A DNA stretch of 64,000 nucleotides from contig NZ_HG916855.1 in NCBI RefSeq assembly GCF_000577275.2, positions 1,364,001-1,428,000 on the forward strand, in the 5' to 3' direction. The notes beneath the pieces were generated by a model. It was given only the letters and a program-made list of their open reading frames with translations. It had not been told where the DNA came from and did not search any database. Positions within the stretch are counted from its first letter, which is position 1; every line of letters begins with the position of its first letter. Made by a program: the position numbers and the translations under genes. Below are positions 19,469 through 28,174 of the stretch, one piece after another. Source of the DNA: Rhizobium favelukesii (GTDB lineage: Bacteria; Pseudomonadota; Alphaproteobacteria; Rhizobiales; Rhizobiaceae).

Positions 19469-21010
19469 TCAGATCTCATCTGTCGAGCACTCGTAGAGAA
19501 CGCTGCCGGTTGCAGCATCGACGCCACTCAGGCTGACGTCGTAGCCCCAGAGGTGGCGAACGTGGCCGAGCGTCTCATCACGGGTACTTTCTTCCAGAAG
19601 GATGCCGTTCTTCACATTATGTTGCAGACGAAGCTGTCGGTCGCCAAGTAGGTCGACGTCGATCACTTGGATATCAGGCTGTCGGGCACCGACATCGTAG
19701 CTGCGGGCAAGGGCTGAGCGGATCGTGGAATAGCCACGTTCGTTGTGGATTGAGGCCACTTCACAATAGCTGTCGGTGGCGCGATCCGAGAGCAGAAACA
19801 ATCGGAACTTGCGGATCATTGCCGGGCTTAGATATTGCAGCATGAAGGATTCGTCCCGGTGGTTCGCCCAGGCGTCAAGCAAGGTTCCGCGCCAATCGCC
19901 ATTGCCGGCAAACGAGGGAAACCAGTCGCGATCCTCCGCCGTCGGTTTCATGCAGATGCGCTCGATATCCTGCATCATCGCGAACCCCAAGGCATAGGGG
20001 TTTATGCCGGGAAAGCGGGGGTCATCGAAGGCCGGCTGAAACACCACATTGGAATGGCTTTTCAGCAATTCCAGCATCGCCCCCTCGCTAATCCTGCCTT
20101 GATCGAACAGCCGGTTGATGATCGTGTAATGCACGAAGGTCGCACAGCCCTCGTTCATCACCTTGGTTTGGCGCTGCGGATAGAAATACTGCGCAATGAC
20201 GCGCACGATCCGAAGAAGTTCCCGTTGCCAGGGGTCGAGGATGAGGCTGTGCTTTTCGAGAAAGTAGAGCAGGTTCTCCTCTGGAAGGTTGAGAACCTTC
20301 TTGCGTTCCGATGCGTCGCGTTCGGCATCCTCCGGATTGCGATTTTCGGCTGCCAGGGGTAGCGTGCGCCACAAATCGCTGTAGGTTTGCTCTTCGTATT
20401 CCAGTCGCTCGCGGGCGCGCTCCCTGACTTTTTCGGAGGAAAGGCGCGGCGGGCGACGATAGCGAAAGACACCTTGGTCCATCAAGGCGTGGGCGGAATC
20501 GAGGATCGCCTCAACGGCGCTCACTCCATGCCGTTCCTCGCACTTGGCAATGTATTTCTTGGCGAAGTCCATGTAGCTCAAAATGGCACCGGCGTCGGTC
20601 CATTGGCGGAACAGATAGTTGTTCTTGAAAAAATGATTGTGGCCGAACGCCGCATGCGCGGTCACGAGCGTCTGCATCGCCATGGTGTTTTCTTCCATGA
20701 GATAGGTGATGCAGGGATTGGAATTGATGACGAGTTCATAGGCGAGACCGCGCTGTCCCTTACGGTACAGGTGATCCTCGAAGATGAAGCGCTTGCCAAA
20801 AGACCAGTGCTGGTACATCAACGGCATGCCAACTGAGGAATAGGCATCCAACATCTGCTCCGAGGAAATGATCTCCAGCTGGTTGGGATAGACGTCCAAG
20901 CCCAACTCGTCGAGTGCAATGGTCTCGATGGCATCGTAGGCGCGCGAAAGGGTCGCGAAATTCCAGTCGGAGCCGTCAAATAGCAGGCCTGAACTCGAGC
21001 GTCTCGCCAT
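19469..21010 (-). CDS. spoVR: SpoVR family protein (YcgB)
   Basis: Start at ATG 21010 (MARRSSSGLLFDG), preceded by AAGGGA and only 11 bases after the yeaH stop; the longer frame to 21271 lies inside yeaH and is rejected. The 513-aa protein has typical SpoVR/YcgB blocks: YPNQLEIISSEQMLDAYSSVGMP, a His-rich segment HAAFGHNHFFKNNY, MNEGCATFVHYTIINRL and NPYALGFAMMQDIERI. The family is named from B. subtilis cortex formation but is common in non-sporulating bacteria, where it almost always travels with prkA and yeaH as here. Biochemical role unknown. Third gene of the stress operon. Confidence 0.93.
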   Translation of the reverse strand: MARRSSSGLLFDGSDWNFATLSRAYDAIETIALDELGLDVYPNQLEIISSEQMLDAYSSVGMPLMYQHWSFGKRFIFEDHLYRKGQRGLAYELVINSNPCITYLMEENTMAMQTLVTAHAAFGHNHFFKNNYLFRQWTDAGAILSYMDFAKKYIAKCEERHGVSAVEAILDSAHALMDQGVFRYRRPPRLSSEKVRERARERLEYEEQTYSDLWRTLPLAAENRNPEDAERDASERKKVLNLPEENLLYFLEKHSLILDPWQRELLRIVRVIAQYFYPQRQTKVMNEGCATFVHYTIINRLFDQGRISEGAMLELLKSHSNVVFQPAFDDPRFPGINPYALGFAMMQDIERICMKPTAEDRDWFPSFAGNGDWRGTLLDAWANHRDESFMLQYLSPAMIRKFRLFLLSDRATDSYCEVASIHNERGYSTIRSALARSYDVGARQPDIQVIDVDLLGDRQLRLQHNVKNGILLEESTRDETLGHVRHLWGYDVSLSGVDAATGSVLYECSTDEI

Positions 21011-21021
21011 TCGGTCATCCC

Positions 21022-22338
21022 TTACTTGCGCGTGCGCATGGCAGGCTGTCGGGTAAAGAGCTTGCGGAAAACTGGATAGATATCTGCCGGTCTGGAGATC
21101 CGCGTCATCTGAAAGTTCGGCACCTCCCCATCGACTGTGCGATAGGCGCGCCACAGCGACGTGCCGTTGTCGGTCGTTCCAAAGATCTCCGTTTCGCGCT
21201 CGTCGATGATCTCCACATAAGCATAGTATTGGCAAAGACGCATCAGGTGATCGCGCAGCAGTGCCGCACAACGTTCAGAGTCGCCGCTGATGTTGTCGCC
21301 GTCGGATGCCTGAGCGGCGTAAATGTTCCACAAATGAGCCGGATACCGCTCCTCGATCACACGAAGCATTTCCTCAAGGGCCGTGGAAACGACCGTGCCA
21401 CCACTCTGCTTGCTGTAGAAGAACGTCTCCTCGTCGACCTCACGCGCTTCGTCGGTGTGGCGGATGAAGACGATATCGATCCGCTCGTAGCGGCGGGTCA
21501 AAAACAGGTGGAGCAGCACGAAGAAGCGTTTGGCAAGATCCTTTTCACGCTCGCCCATCGATGCCGATACGTCCATTAAGCAAAACATCACGGCGCTGGC
21601 ATTGGGGAGCGGCTGGCGCTCGAAGCGGTTGAAGCGAATGTCGACCGGATCGACATAGGAAATGCGTCGACGCCTGCGCTCCAACTGCGCCAGTTCCTCG
21701 CGCATCGCCTGCAGGCGACGCCGGTCCGACGCCGACAGATCCTGCTTGGCCTCCAGGGCGGCGATCTCGTCGCCAAGCGTTTTCACCGCCGCTTCGCTCG
21801 GCCGCTGCAAGGCGATGCGGCGGCCGTAGCTGTTGCGCATGGTTCGCCCGACATTGATGTTGGTGGGCGTGCCGGCCGTGCTGAAGCCGACGCGGTGCGG
21901 CTTGTAGGTCACTGTTTCCTTCAGGTTCAGCTTGACCATATCAGGCAGCTCAAGGTCCTCGAAGAAAAGGTCGAGAACCTCGTCCCGGGATAGAATGAAC
22001 TGAAAATCATCCTCACTCTCGCCGCGGCCGGCGCCGCGGCCTCCTCCGCCGCCGCCGCCTTGCGGTCGCGACAGCTTGTCACCGGCCATGTATTCCTTGT
22101 TGCCCGGAAGAATATACTCGCGCTCACCGCTGCCGGAGGCAGGCTGAAAGGTCGGCTCTCCTGCACCACGCTTCGGCATCGGGACGCCATGGGCAGCATC
22201 CACGTCGGCAATCTTATCGGACTTGACCTGTTCCTTGATTGCCCGCTTGAGTTCGTCGCGGGCACGCTTCAGGAAACGTTGCCGGTTGCCGAGGCTCTTA
22301 TCCTTCGGGTTGAGCCGGCGGTCGATGAAATTCGGCAT
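21022..22338 (-). CDS. yeaH: YeaH/YhbH family protein (DUF444), VWA-like
   Basis: The 438-aa protein begins MPNFIDRRLNPKDKSLGNRQ, the usual start of DUF444 members. A glycine-rich linker (PQGGGGGGGRGAGRGESED) precedes the C-terminal domain, which has a MIDAS-like metal site of the von Willebrand A type: FCLMDVSASMGEREKDLAKRF, GTVVSTALEEM and YAAQASDGDN. In E. coli YeaH works with kinase YeaG (PrkA) in the stationary-phase and nitrogen-starvation response (established knowledge). It lies between prkA (25 bases upstream) and spoVR (11 bases downstream). Confidence 0.93.
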   Translation of the reverse strand: MPNFIDRRLNPKDKSLGNRQRFLKRARDELKRAIKEQVKSDKIADVDAAHGVPMPKRGAGEPTFQPASGSGEREYILPGNKEYMAGDKLSRPQGGGGGGGRGAGRGESEDDFQFILSRDEVLDLFFEDLELPDMVKLNLKETVTYKPHRVGFSTAGTPTNINVGRTMRNSYGRRIALQRPSEAAVKTLGDEIAALEAKQDLSASDRRRLQAMREELAQLERRRRRISYVDPVDIRFNRFERQPLPNASAVMFCLMDVSASMGEREKDLAKRFFVLLHLFLTRRYERIDIVFIRHTDEAREVDEETFFYSKQSGGTVVSTALEEMLRVIEERYPAHLWNIYAAQASDGDNISGDSERCAALLRDHLMRLCQYYAYVEIIDERETEIFGTTDNGTSLWRAYRTVDGEVPNFQMTRISRPADIYPVFRKLFTRQPAMRTRK

Positions 22339-22363
22339 CTGCCAATCCCTCGGTTCGGCATCG

Positions 22364-24313
22364 TCAACCGGCCTTGTTGACCCTCATGTACCAATCGACG
22401 AGCCGCCGAACCTGGCGAACCGTGTAGCCGCGCTGCGTCATGCGCTGGACAAATTCGGCGTGCTGCTTTTCCGTCGAGCTGTCCTTCTTGGAGCCGAAGC
22501 TGATGACCGGCAGGAGATCTTCGACCTGGCCGAACATGCGCTTCTCGATCACTTCGCGAAGCTTTTCATAGCTCGTCCAGGAGGGATTGCGCCCATGGTT
22601 CTTGGCACGGGCGCGAAGCGTAAACTTCACAACCTCGTTGCGGAAGTCCTTGGGATTGGCAATGCCAGCAGGCTTCTCGATCTGCGACAACTCGCTGTCG
22701 AGAATATCGCGGTTGAGGATTTGGCCGGTATCGTAGTCCTTGAAATCCTGATCTTCCAGCCATGCATCAGCGTATGCGATGTAGCGATCGAACAGGTTTT
22801 GCCCATACTCGCTATAGGATTCAAGGTAGGCCTTCTGGATTTCATGGCCGATGAATTCTGCGTAACGCGCAGCAAGCTCGGATTTGATGAAATCGAGGTA
22901 GCGCGCCTCGGTTTCCTTGGAAAACTGTTCGCGTCGGATTGCCTGTTCCATGATGTACATCAAGTGCACTGGGTCGGCGGCCACCTCCTTGGTGTCGTAG
23001 TTGAAGGTTTCTGAAAGAACCTTGAAGGCGAAGCGGGTGCTAATACCGGTCATGCCTTCATCAACGCCGGCCGCATCGCGATACTCCTGAACGGACTTGG
23101 CTTTGGGATCGGTGTCCTTCAGGTTCTCGCCGTCATACACGCGCATCTTCGTGTAGAGCGGTGAGTTCTCATGTGCGTGGAGGCGTGTTGCAACCGTGAA
23201 GCGGCTGAGATTCTCGAGCACTTCAGGAGCACATGGGCTCTTTGCCAGTTCGCTCTCTCGAAGCAGCTTCTCGTAGATCTGCCGCTCCTCGGTGACCCGC
23301 AGGCAATACGGCACCTTGACGACGAGGATACGGTCGAGGAATGCCTCGTTGTTCTTGTTGTTCTTGAATTGCAACCACTCGGACTCGTTGGAGTGAGCGA
23401 CGACGATCCCCTGGAACGGGAAGGCGCCAAAGTTCTCGGTGCCATTATAGCTGCCTTCCTGCGTGGCGGTCAGCAGCGGGTGCAATACCTTGATCGGCGC
23501 CTTGAACATTTCGACGAACTCGAGAAGCCCTTGCGTCGTCCTGTTTAGTCCGCCGCTGTAGGAATAGGCATCCGGATCGGCCTGACTGAAATGTTCGAGC
23601 TGACGGATGTCCACCTTGCCGACGAGCGCAGACACATCCTGGTTGTTCTCGTCGCCAGGCTCAGTCTTGGCGATCGCAATCTGCCGCAGTCGGGAGGGCG
23701 TCAGCTTGACGACGCTGAACTTCGAGATATCGCCGCCAATCTCGTCGAGCCGTTTCGTTGCCCAAGGCGAGATCAGACCCGTGAGGCGGCGCTGCGCAAT
23801 CCCGTACTTGTCTTCCAAGAGACCTGCCATCCGTTCCGGATGGAAGAGGCCGAGAGGAGATTCGAAGACGGGGCTGATTTTGCCATTGACAGCCAGGGTG
23901 TAGATCGGGCGCAGCTCCATGAGCCTTTTGAGGCGCTCGGCAAGCGACGATTTGCCGCCCCCGACAGGCCCAAGGAGATAGAGGATTTGCTTGCGTTCCT
24001 CGAGCCCTTGCGCGGCGTATCTGAAGTAGCCGACAATCCGCTCGATCGTATCCTCCATGCCGTAGAAATCAGCGAAAGACGGATAGATCTTGACTGTGCG
24101 GTTGGCAAAAATCCGGCCCAACCGCTCATCGGCGCTCGTATCAATCAGCGTCGGCTCGCCGATCGCCTCGACCATTCGCTCCTGCGCGGTCGCATAAAGG
24201 CTTTTGTCATCGCGGCAGGCTAGAAGGTATTCTTGTAGGCTCAGTTCTTCTTGCGCGGCGCTTGTGTAAATCTCCGAGAAAAGATCAAAGACGTCGCTTT
24301 CACCCTTTTGCAT
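22364..24313 (-). CDS. prkA: PrkA family serine protein kinase (YeaG)
   Basis: The 649-aa protein starts at ATG 24313 after GGGAGAA. The N-terminal AAA+ region has Walker A GPVGGGKSSLAERL (near residue 115) and a region with HSNESEW and RILVVKVPYCLRVTEE. The C-terminal part is the PrkA domain (KFTLRARAKNHGRNPSWTSYEKLREVIEKRMFG). PrkA/YeaG is an ATPase/Ser-Thr kinase of the general stress and starvation response. First gene of prkA-yeaH-spoVR, all on the minus strand with gaps of 25 and 11 bases. An exact EcfG promoter lies 65 bases upstream, so the operon is probably part of the general stress regulon. Confidence 0.95.
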   Translation of the reverse strand: MQKGESDVFDLFSEIYTSAAQEELSLQEYLLACRDDKSLYATAQERMVEAIGEPTLIDTSADERLGRIFANRTVKIYPSFADFYGMEDTIERIVGYFRYAAQGLEERKQILYLLGPVGGGKSSLAERLKRLMELRPIYTLAVNGKISPVFESPLGLFHPERMAGLLEDKYGIAQRRLTGLISPWATKRLDEIGGDISKFSVVKLTPSRLRQIAIAKTEPGDENNQDVSALVGKVDIRQLEHFSQADPDAYSYSGGLNRTTQGLLEFVEMFKAPIKVLHPLLTATQEGSYNGTENFGAFPFQGIVVAHSNESEWLQFKNNKNNEAFLDRILVVKVPYCLRVTEERQIYEKLLRESELAKSPCAPEVLENLSRFTVATRLHAHENSPLYTKMRVYDGENLKDTDPKAKSVQEYRDAAGVDEGMTGISTRFAFKVLSETFNYDTKEVAADPVHLMYIMEQAIRREQFSKETEARYLDFIKSELAARYAEFIGHEIQKAYLESYSEYGQNLFDRYIAYADAWLEDQDFKDYDTGQILNRDILDSELSQIEKPAGIANPKDFRNEVVKFTLRARAKNHGRNPSWTSYEKLREVIEKRMFGQVEDLLPVISFGSKKDSSTEKQHAEFVQRMTQRGYTVRQVRRLVDWYMRVNKAG

Positions 24314-24377
24314 GATGTTCTCCCGCGGCCGGTTGGTTAAGACGGGATTGCCGCCCTGTCGGCGCGCTCACTGAAAA

Positions 24378-24402
24378 AACGGCACAAACTAGTATTCGTT
24401 CC
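24378..24402 (-). promoter_or_regulatory. EcfG/RpoE2-type promoter of the prkA operon
   Basis: On the minus strand GGAAC (24402-24398), 16 bases, then CGTT (24381-24378), an exact match to the alphaproteobacterial general-stress consensus. It would give a 5' leader of about 55-60 bases before the prkA ATG. Confidence 0.8.
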
Positions 24403-24716
24403 TTCAAAGACTTAAGGGAATTCGAAATTGGCTCGGGAAGGCCATGTAGCATCTCATCGTCTCCATTTTCGCGCCAGATCGCGACTCAAATGTTGAACAG
24501 TGCTGATGGCTAATATGGCACGAAAGACGTGCAATAACCATGGCTAAGGTAATCACGCTGTCGCTATGGACATCCTCATTTCGGTCGACATAATGCTATG
24601 TCGGCGAATAAAATCGCACTTTAGGTTGGCACGTTGCGGTAGGCGGCAGCCTCAAACCCCCTGCCGTCCATAGCAAAAGAGCGTAAGGATTGCGGCCTCG
24701 CGCCAGTGCCAGGCAT
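24403..24716. other. Intergenic region between the prkA promoter and gabD
   Basis: About 310 bases, somewhat more AT-rich than its surroundings. No gene is supported, and no terminator is recognised for gabD, which ends at 24717. Confidence 0.4.
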
Positions 24717-26171
24717 TCAACCGATACCGCCAAGGCACACGTATTTGATCTCGATAAATTCTTCGATCCCGTATTTTGAACCCTCACGGCCCAGGCCGGA
24801 GAGCTTGACGCCGCCGAACGGTGCCTCTGGCGTCGAGATCAATCCGGTGTTGACGCCAACCATGCCGTATTCCAGCGCCTCGGCCACCCGGAAAACGCGG
24901 GCGAGGTCCTTGGCATAGAAGTAGGAGGCCAGGCCGAACTCGGTATCGTTTGCCTGCGCAATGACGTCGGCCTCGTCCTTGAAGCGAAAGAGCGGCGCCA
25001 CCGGTCCGAAGGTCTCCTCACGTGCAACGACCATCTCTTTCGTGACATTGGCGAGCACCGTCGCCTCGTAGAAGGTGCCGCCGAGCGCATGGCGCTGTCC
25101 GCCCCGCACGACGCTCGCGCCCTTGGCGAGCGCATCGGCAACGTGCTCCTCGACCTTTTCCAGTGCTGGCTGATCGATCAGTGGCCCGAGAATGACCCCC
25201 TCGTCGAAGCCATTGCCAGTCTTCAACTTGCCGACCGCCACTGCAAGCTTCTCGGCAAAGGCGTCGTAGACGCCATCCTGCACATAGAGGCGGTTGGCGC
25301 ACACGCAGGTCTGGCCGTTGTTGCGGAACTTGGCGATCAACGCCCCCTCGACGGCGGCATCGAGATCAGCGTCGTCGAAAACGATGAAGGGCGCATTGCC
25401 GCCGAGTTCCAGCCCGAGCTTCTTGATCGTCGCAGCGCTCTGCTTGTAGAGCTCGGCGCCGACCTCGGTCGAACCGGTGAAGGTCAACTTGCGGACAGTC
25501 GGATTGGCGGTCATCTCGGCGCCGATTTCACGTGCCGAGCCGGTGATGACAGAAAACAACCCGGCCGGAAGCCCCGCCCGCTCGGCGAGCACTGCAATTG
25601 CAATGGCCGAGAAGGGTGTCTGGCTGGCCGGCTTCAGCACCATGGCGCAACCGGCAGCAAAGGCGGGCCCCGCCTTGCGGGTGATCATGGCGTTCGGGAA
25701 GTTCCAGGGGGTGATTGCGGCCACCACACCGATTGGCTGCTTCATCACCATGATGCGCTTGTCGGGCTGGTGGCCAGGGACCAGGTCGCCATAGACGCGG
25801 CGAGCCTCCTCGGCGAACCATTCGATAAAGCTCGCGCCATAGACGATCTCGCCGATCGCCTCGGAAAGCGGCTTGCCCTGCTCGAGCGTCAGGATGCGAC
25901 CGAGGTCTTCCTTGTTTGCAATCATCAGCTCGAACCAATTGCGCAGAATGCCGGAGCGTTCCTTGGCGGTGCGGGCCGCCCACCCCTTTTGCGCGACGCG
26001 TGCCGCCTCGATCGCGGCTTTTGTTTCCGCCGCGCCAAGCTTCGGCACGCGGCCGATGATTTCGCTGTTCGCCGGATTGTTGACTTCGATCGCGTTCGAC
26101 GGATCAGCCTCGATCCATCTGTCGCCAATCAGGGCTGCCTGACGAAAGAGTGTGTGGTCCTTGAGATTCAT
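24717..26171 (-). CDS. gabD: NAD(P)-dependent succinate-semialdehyde dehydrogenase
   Basis: Start placed at ATG 26171 (MNLKDHTLFRQAALIGDRW), the usual GabD N-terminus; ATGs at 26180 and 26207 are in frame and cannot be excluded. The 484-aa product is a class I aldehyde dehydrogenase: cofactor-binding TPWNFPNAMITRK and FTGSTEVGAEL, general base Glu in LELGGNAPFIVF, nucleophile Cys in FRNNGQTCVCANR, and C-terminal EAPFGGVKLSGLGREGS. GabD oxidises succinic semialdehyde to succinate at the end of GABA degradation. No gabT is adjacent. Divergent from the ECF sigma gene. Confidence 0.92.
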   Translation of the reverse strand: MNLKDHTLFRQAALIGDRWIEADPSNAIEVNNPANSEIIGRVPKLGAAETKAAIEAARVAQKGWAARTAKERSGILRNWFELMIANKEDLGRILTLEQGKPLSEAIGEIVYGASFIEWFAEEARRVYGDLVPGHQPDKRIMVMKQPIGVVAAITPWNFPNAMITRKAGPAFAAGCAMVLKPASQTPFSAIAIAVLAERAGLPAGLFSVITGSAREIGAEMTANPTVRKLTFTGSTEVGAELYKQSAATIKKLGLELGGNAPFIVFDDADLDAAVEGALIAKFRNNGQTCVCANRLYVQDGVYDAFAEKLAVAVGKLKTGNGFDEGVILGPLIDQPALEKVEEHVADALAKGASVVRGGQRHALGGTFYEATVLANVTKEMVVAREETFGPVAPLFRFKDEADVIAQANDTEFGLASYFYAKDLARVFRVAEALEYGMVGVNTGLISTPEAPFGGVKLSGLGREGSKYGIEEFIEIKYVCLGGIG

Positions 26172-26372
26172 AGAGTCCATCCCATCCAGAAACCGTGTCG
26201 GGTCCATTCTTGCGGCCGCGTCGGTAAAGCCATTGACGCAATGTCGGCATCCTTTTGCGCTGTGTCAAACGCGTTCACCTAAAAACGGGCGCGGGCAACG
26301 CGCCAGATCGATCAGGCTGCCATGTGTCACCGCAACGCGTCTTGCCGCTCCCGGCGCGGGCGCATGAGTTTC

Positions 26373-26401
26373 GGGAACCTTTGCCATCCAGCTCCATCTA
26401 A
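26373..26401 (+). promoter_or_regulatory. Probable autoregulatory ECF promoter of the sigma factor gene
   Basis: GGGAACC (26373-26379), 15 bases, then CATCTAA (26395-26401). The same layout, GGGAACC-N15-CATCCAA, occurs before the DUF4142 gene at 27121-27149. GGAAC at -35 and TCTAA-like at -10 are typical of ECF promoters. Confidence 0.6.
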
Positions 26402-26422
26402 AGTCATGCTAAGGAGATGAAG

Positions 26423-27115
26423 ATGTCGCACATTCGAACCGATCGGGCCGAAGCACTCGATACGCTCGCCGATGTCGAGCTGGCACGGCGCGCGGTCGCC
26501 CGCGATCGCCATGCGTTTCGCGCAATCATGAAGGCCCACAATCAGAGGCTCTATCGCCTCGCAAGAAGCATCATTCGCAACGACAGCGAAGCGGAGGACG
26601 TTGTTCAGGAAGCTTATGTGCTGGGATTTGCCCATCTTAATCGCTTCCGCGGAGACGCGTCGCTTGCGACCTGGCTATCGCGCATCGTGATCAACGAAGC
26701 CCTCGGGCGTCTGCGCAAAAAGCGGCGGAGCGCGGGCGTGGCGAATGCCACCAACCAGCTCGGTGGAGCGACGATCGTCCAATTCCCTGTCGACAACACC
26801 GGCGATCCGGAGCGGACCATGGCGCAACGGCAAATCTTGCAACTGGTCGAGCAGGCAACAGATGCTCTGCCCGATATCTACCGAACGGTCTTTGTCGCCA
26901 GGGTCATCGAGGGGTTGAGTGTCGAGGAGACGGCGGCGCTACTTGGCATACGGGCGCAAACCGTCAAGACCCGATTGCATCGCGCCAGGCGTCTGGTGCG
27001 CGAGCGCCTCGACCAGCAGATCGGTCCCGTGCTCCTTTCCGCATTTCCCTTTGCCGGCCGCCGTTGCGAGCGCCTGACGAGCGCGGTGATGAGCCGTCTC
27101 GGTTTTCCCGATTAA
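26423..27115 (+). CDS. ECF RNA polymerase sigma factor
   Basis: Start chosen at ATG 26423 (MSHIRTDRAEAL), 6 bases after AAGGAG; the ATG at 26417 abuts the ribosome binding site. The 230-aa product has sigma region 2 (FRAIMKAHNQRLYRLARSIIRN then DVVQEAYVLGFAHLNRFRGDASLATWLSRI) and region 4 (ALPDIYRTVFVARVIEGLSVEETAALLGIRAQTVKTRLHRARRLVRE), joined by a linker of about 50 aa. A C-terminal tail of about 35 residues with a cysteine follows. No anti-sigma gene is adjacent, unlike most ECF loci. A matching promoter upstream suggests autoregulation. Confidence 0.93.
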   Translation: MSHIRTDRAEALDTLADVELARRAVARDRHAFRAIMKAHNQRLYRLARSIIRNDSEAEDVVQEAYVLGFAHLNRFRGDASLATWLSRIVINEALGRLRKKRRSAGVANATNQLGGATIVQFPVDNTGDPERTMAQRQILQLVEQATDALPDIYRTVFVARVIEGLSVEETAALLGIRAQTVKTRLHRARRLVRERLDQQIGPVLLSAFPFAGRRCERLTSAVMSRLGFPD

Positions 27116-27120
27116 ACCGC

Positions 27121-27149
27121 GGGAACCTAACGGTCGGACTGGCATCCAA
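27121..27149 (+). promoter_or_regulatory. Second copy of the ECF promoter motif, before the DUF4142 gene
   Basis: GGGAACC (27121-27127), 15 bases, then CATCCAA (27143-27149). It matches the motif before the sigma gene in both boxes and spacing, and lies 56 bases before the DUF4142 start. The DUF4142-cupredoxin pair is the likely direct target. Confidence 0.6.
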
Positions 27150-27204
27150 TCTGCGTTCCAGAAAATAACGCCCAGCCTTGCCGGTTCGGGCGAAGGAGGT
27201 TCCT

Positions 27205-27729
27205 ATGCATACTCGACAGATTGCCACCCTGACCGCGATTTGCCTGCTTGGAATTGTGCCGTCGGCATGGGCCGCAGACAAGCCGACGGACGCGCAGATC
27301 GCTCATATCGCCTATACGGCCGGCGTCATCGACGTAGAGGCAGCAAAACTTGCGATCTCGAAATCCAAAAACAAGGCGGTTGTCGCCTTCGCTCAGGACA
27401 TGGTGCGAGACCATGAGGCGGTGAATACGCAGGCTCTCGCATTGGTCAAGAAGCTCAAGGTTACGCCACAGGACAATGACACGAGCAAGACGCTGACGAA
27501 AGCTGCGACCGACGAGCGAGCCAAACTGACCGCGCTCAACGGCGCGAGCTTCGACAAGGCCTATGTCGCCAACGAGGTGGCCTACCACAAGCAGGTCAAC
27601 GGCGCTCTCGAGACGCTGTTGATCCCGTCGGCGAGCAATGCCGAACTCAAGGAACTGCTCGAAACCGGTCTGAAAATCTTCCAAGGCCACCAGCAGCACG
27701 CCGAACACGTCGCTGCCGAGCTCAAATAG
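27205..27729 (+). CDS. DUF4142 family periplasmic protein
   Basis: The 174-aa protein starts at ATG 27205 after GAAGGAGGTT. A clear signal peptide (MHTRQIATLTAICLLGIVPSAWA) is cleaved after AWA. The mature part is a helical DUF4142 domain with an AQDMVRDHEAVN segment and histidines in VAYHKQVNGALETLL and QGHQQHAEH, giving a ferritin-like four-helix pattern. Function is unknown; related proteins in rhizobia are stress-induced. It lies 89 bases after the ECF sigma gene, with its own copy of the ECF promoter motif, and 11 bases before a cupredoxin. Confidence 0.88.
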   Translation: MHTRQIATLTAICLLGIVPSAWAADKPTDAQIAHIAYTAGVIDVEAAKLAISKSKNKAVVAFAQDMVRDHEAVNTQALALVKKLKVTPQDNDTSKTLTKAATDERAKLTALNGASFDKAYVANEVAYHKQVNGALETLLIPSASNAELKELLETGLKIFQGHQQHAEHVAAELK

Positions 27730-27740
27730 GAGATATCGGC

Positions 27741-28058
27741 ATGCTGGGACGGCATCTGTGGATCGTTGCGGTATCTGCGTTGACCATTGGTGTCGTTCCG
27801 GTGCGGGCGGAAACCGTCACGGTAACAATCGAAAAGATGATGTTTTCGCCCGCCGAGATTAGCGCAAGGCCGGGCGATACGATCGAATGGATCAACAAGG
27901 ACATCCTTGCCCATACGGCGACCGTGAAGGGGGACTGGGAGGTGGTCATTCCTCCAGGCAAATCGGGACGTCTGGTGCTGAAGGCAACCACGCCGGTCGA
28001 CTATTATTGTCGGTTCCATCCGAACATGAGAGGCCGGATTTCGATACCGGCCCAATAG
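27741..28058 (+). CDS. Small periplasmic cupredoxin (plastocyanin/amicyanin-like)
   Basis: The 105-aa protein has a signal peptide ending near PVRAETVTV. Type I copper ligands are visible: His in KDILAHTATV, and Cys, His and Met in DYYCRFHPNMRGRI. This is the compact amicyanin/plastocyanin fold for single-electron transfer in the periplasm. It lies 11 bases downstream of the DUF4142 gene, so both are probably expressed together under the ECF sigma factor; a role in periplasmic redox or metal stress is inference. Confidence 0.88.
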   Translation: MLGRHLWIVAVSALTIGVVPVRAETVTVTIEKMMFSPAEISARPGDTIEWINKDILAHTATVKGDWEVVIPPGKSGRLVLKATTPVDYYCRFHPNMRGRISIPAQ

Positions 28059-28174
28059 TGCGGATCGGCATCGCTGTGCCTGGCAGACATCTCCATCCCC
28101 ATATCCGTCCGTTGCCGGATGAAATCTTTGTCGGACATCTTCGCTCGGCGGCCGCGCTGGCCTATACCGCTGTC

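Noticed and set aside
27887..28174. Long N-terminal extension of the YigZ frame
   Set aside because: It overlaps the cupredoxin gene and does not resemble the YigZ N-terminus. Only the GTG at 28058 remains a possible alternative start.
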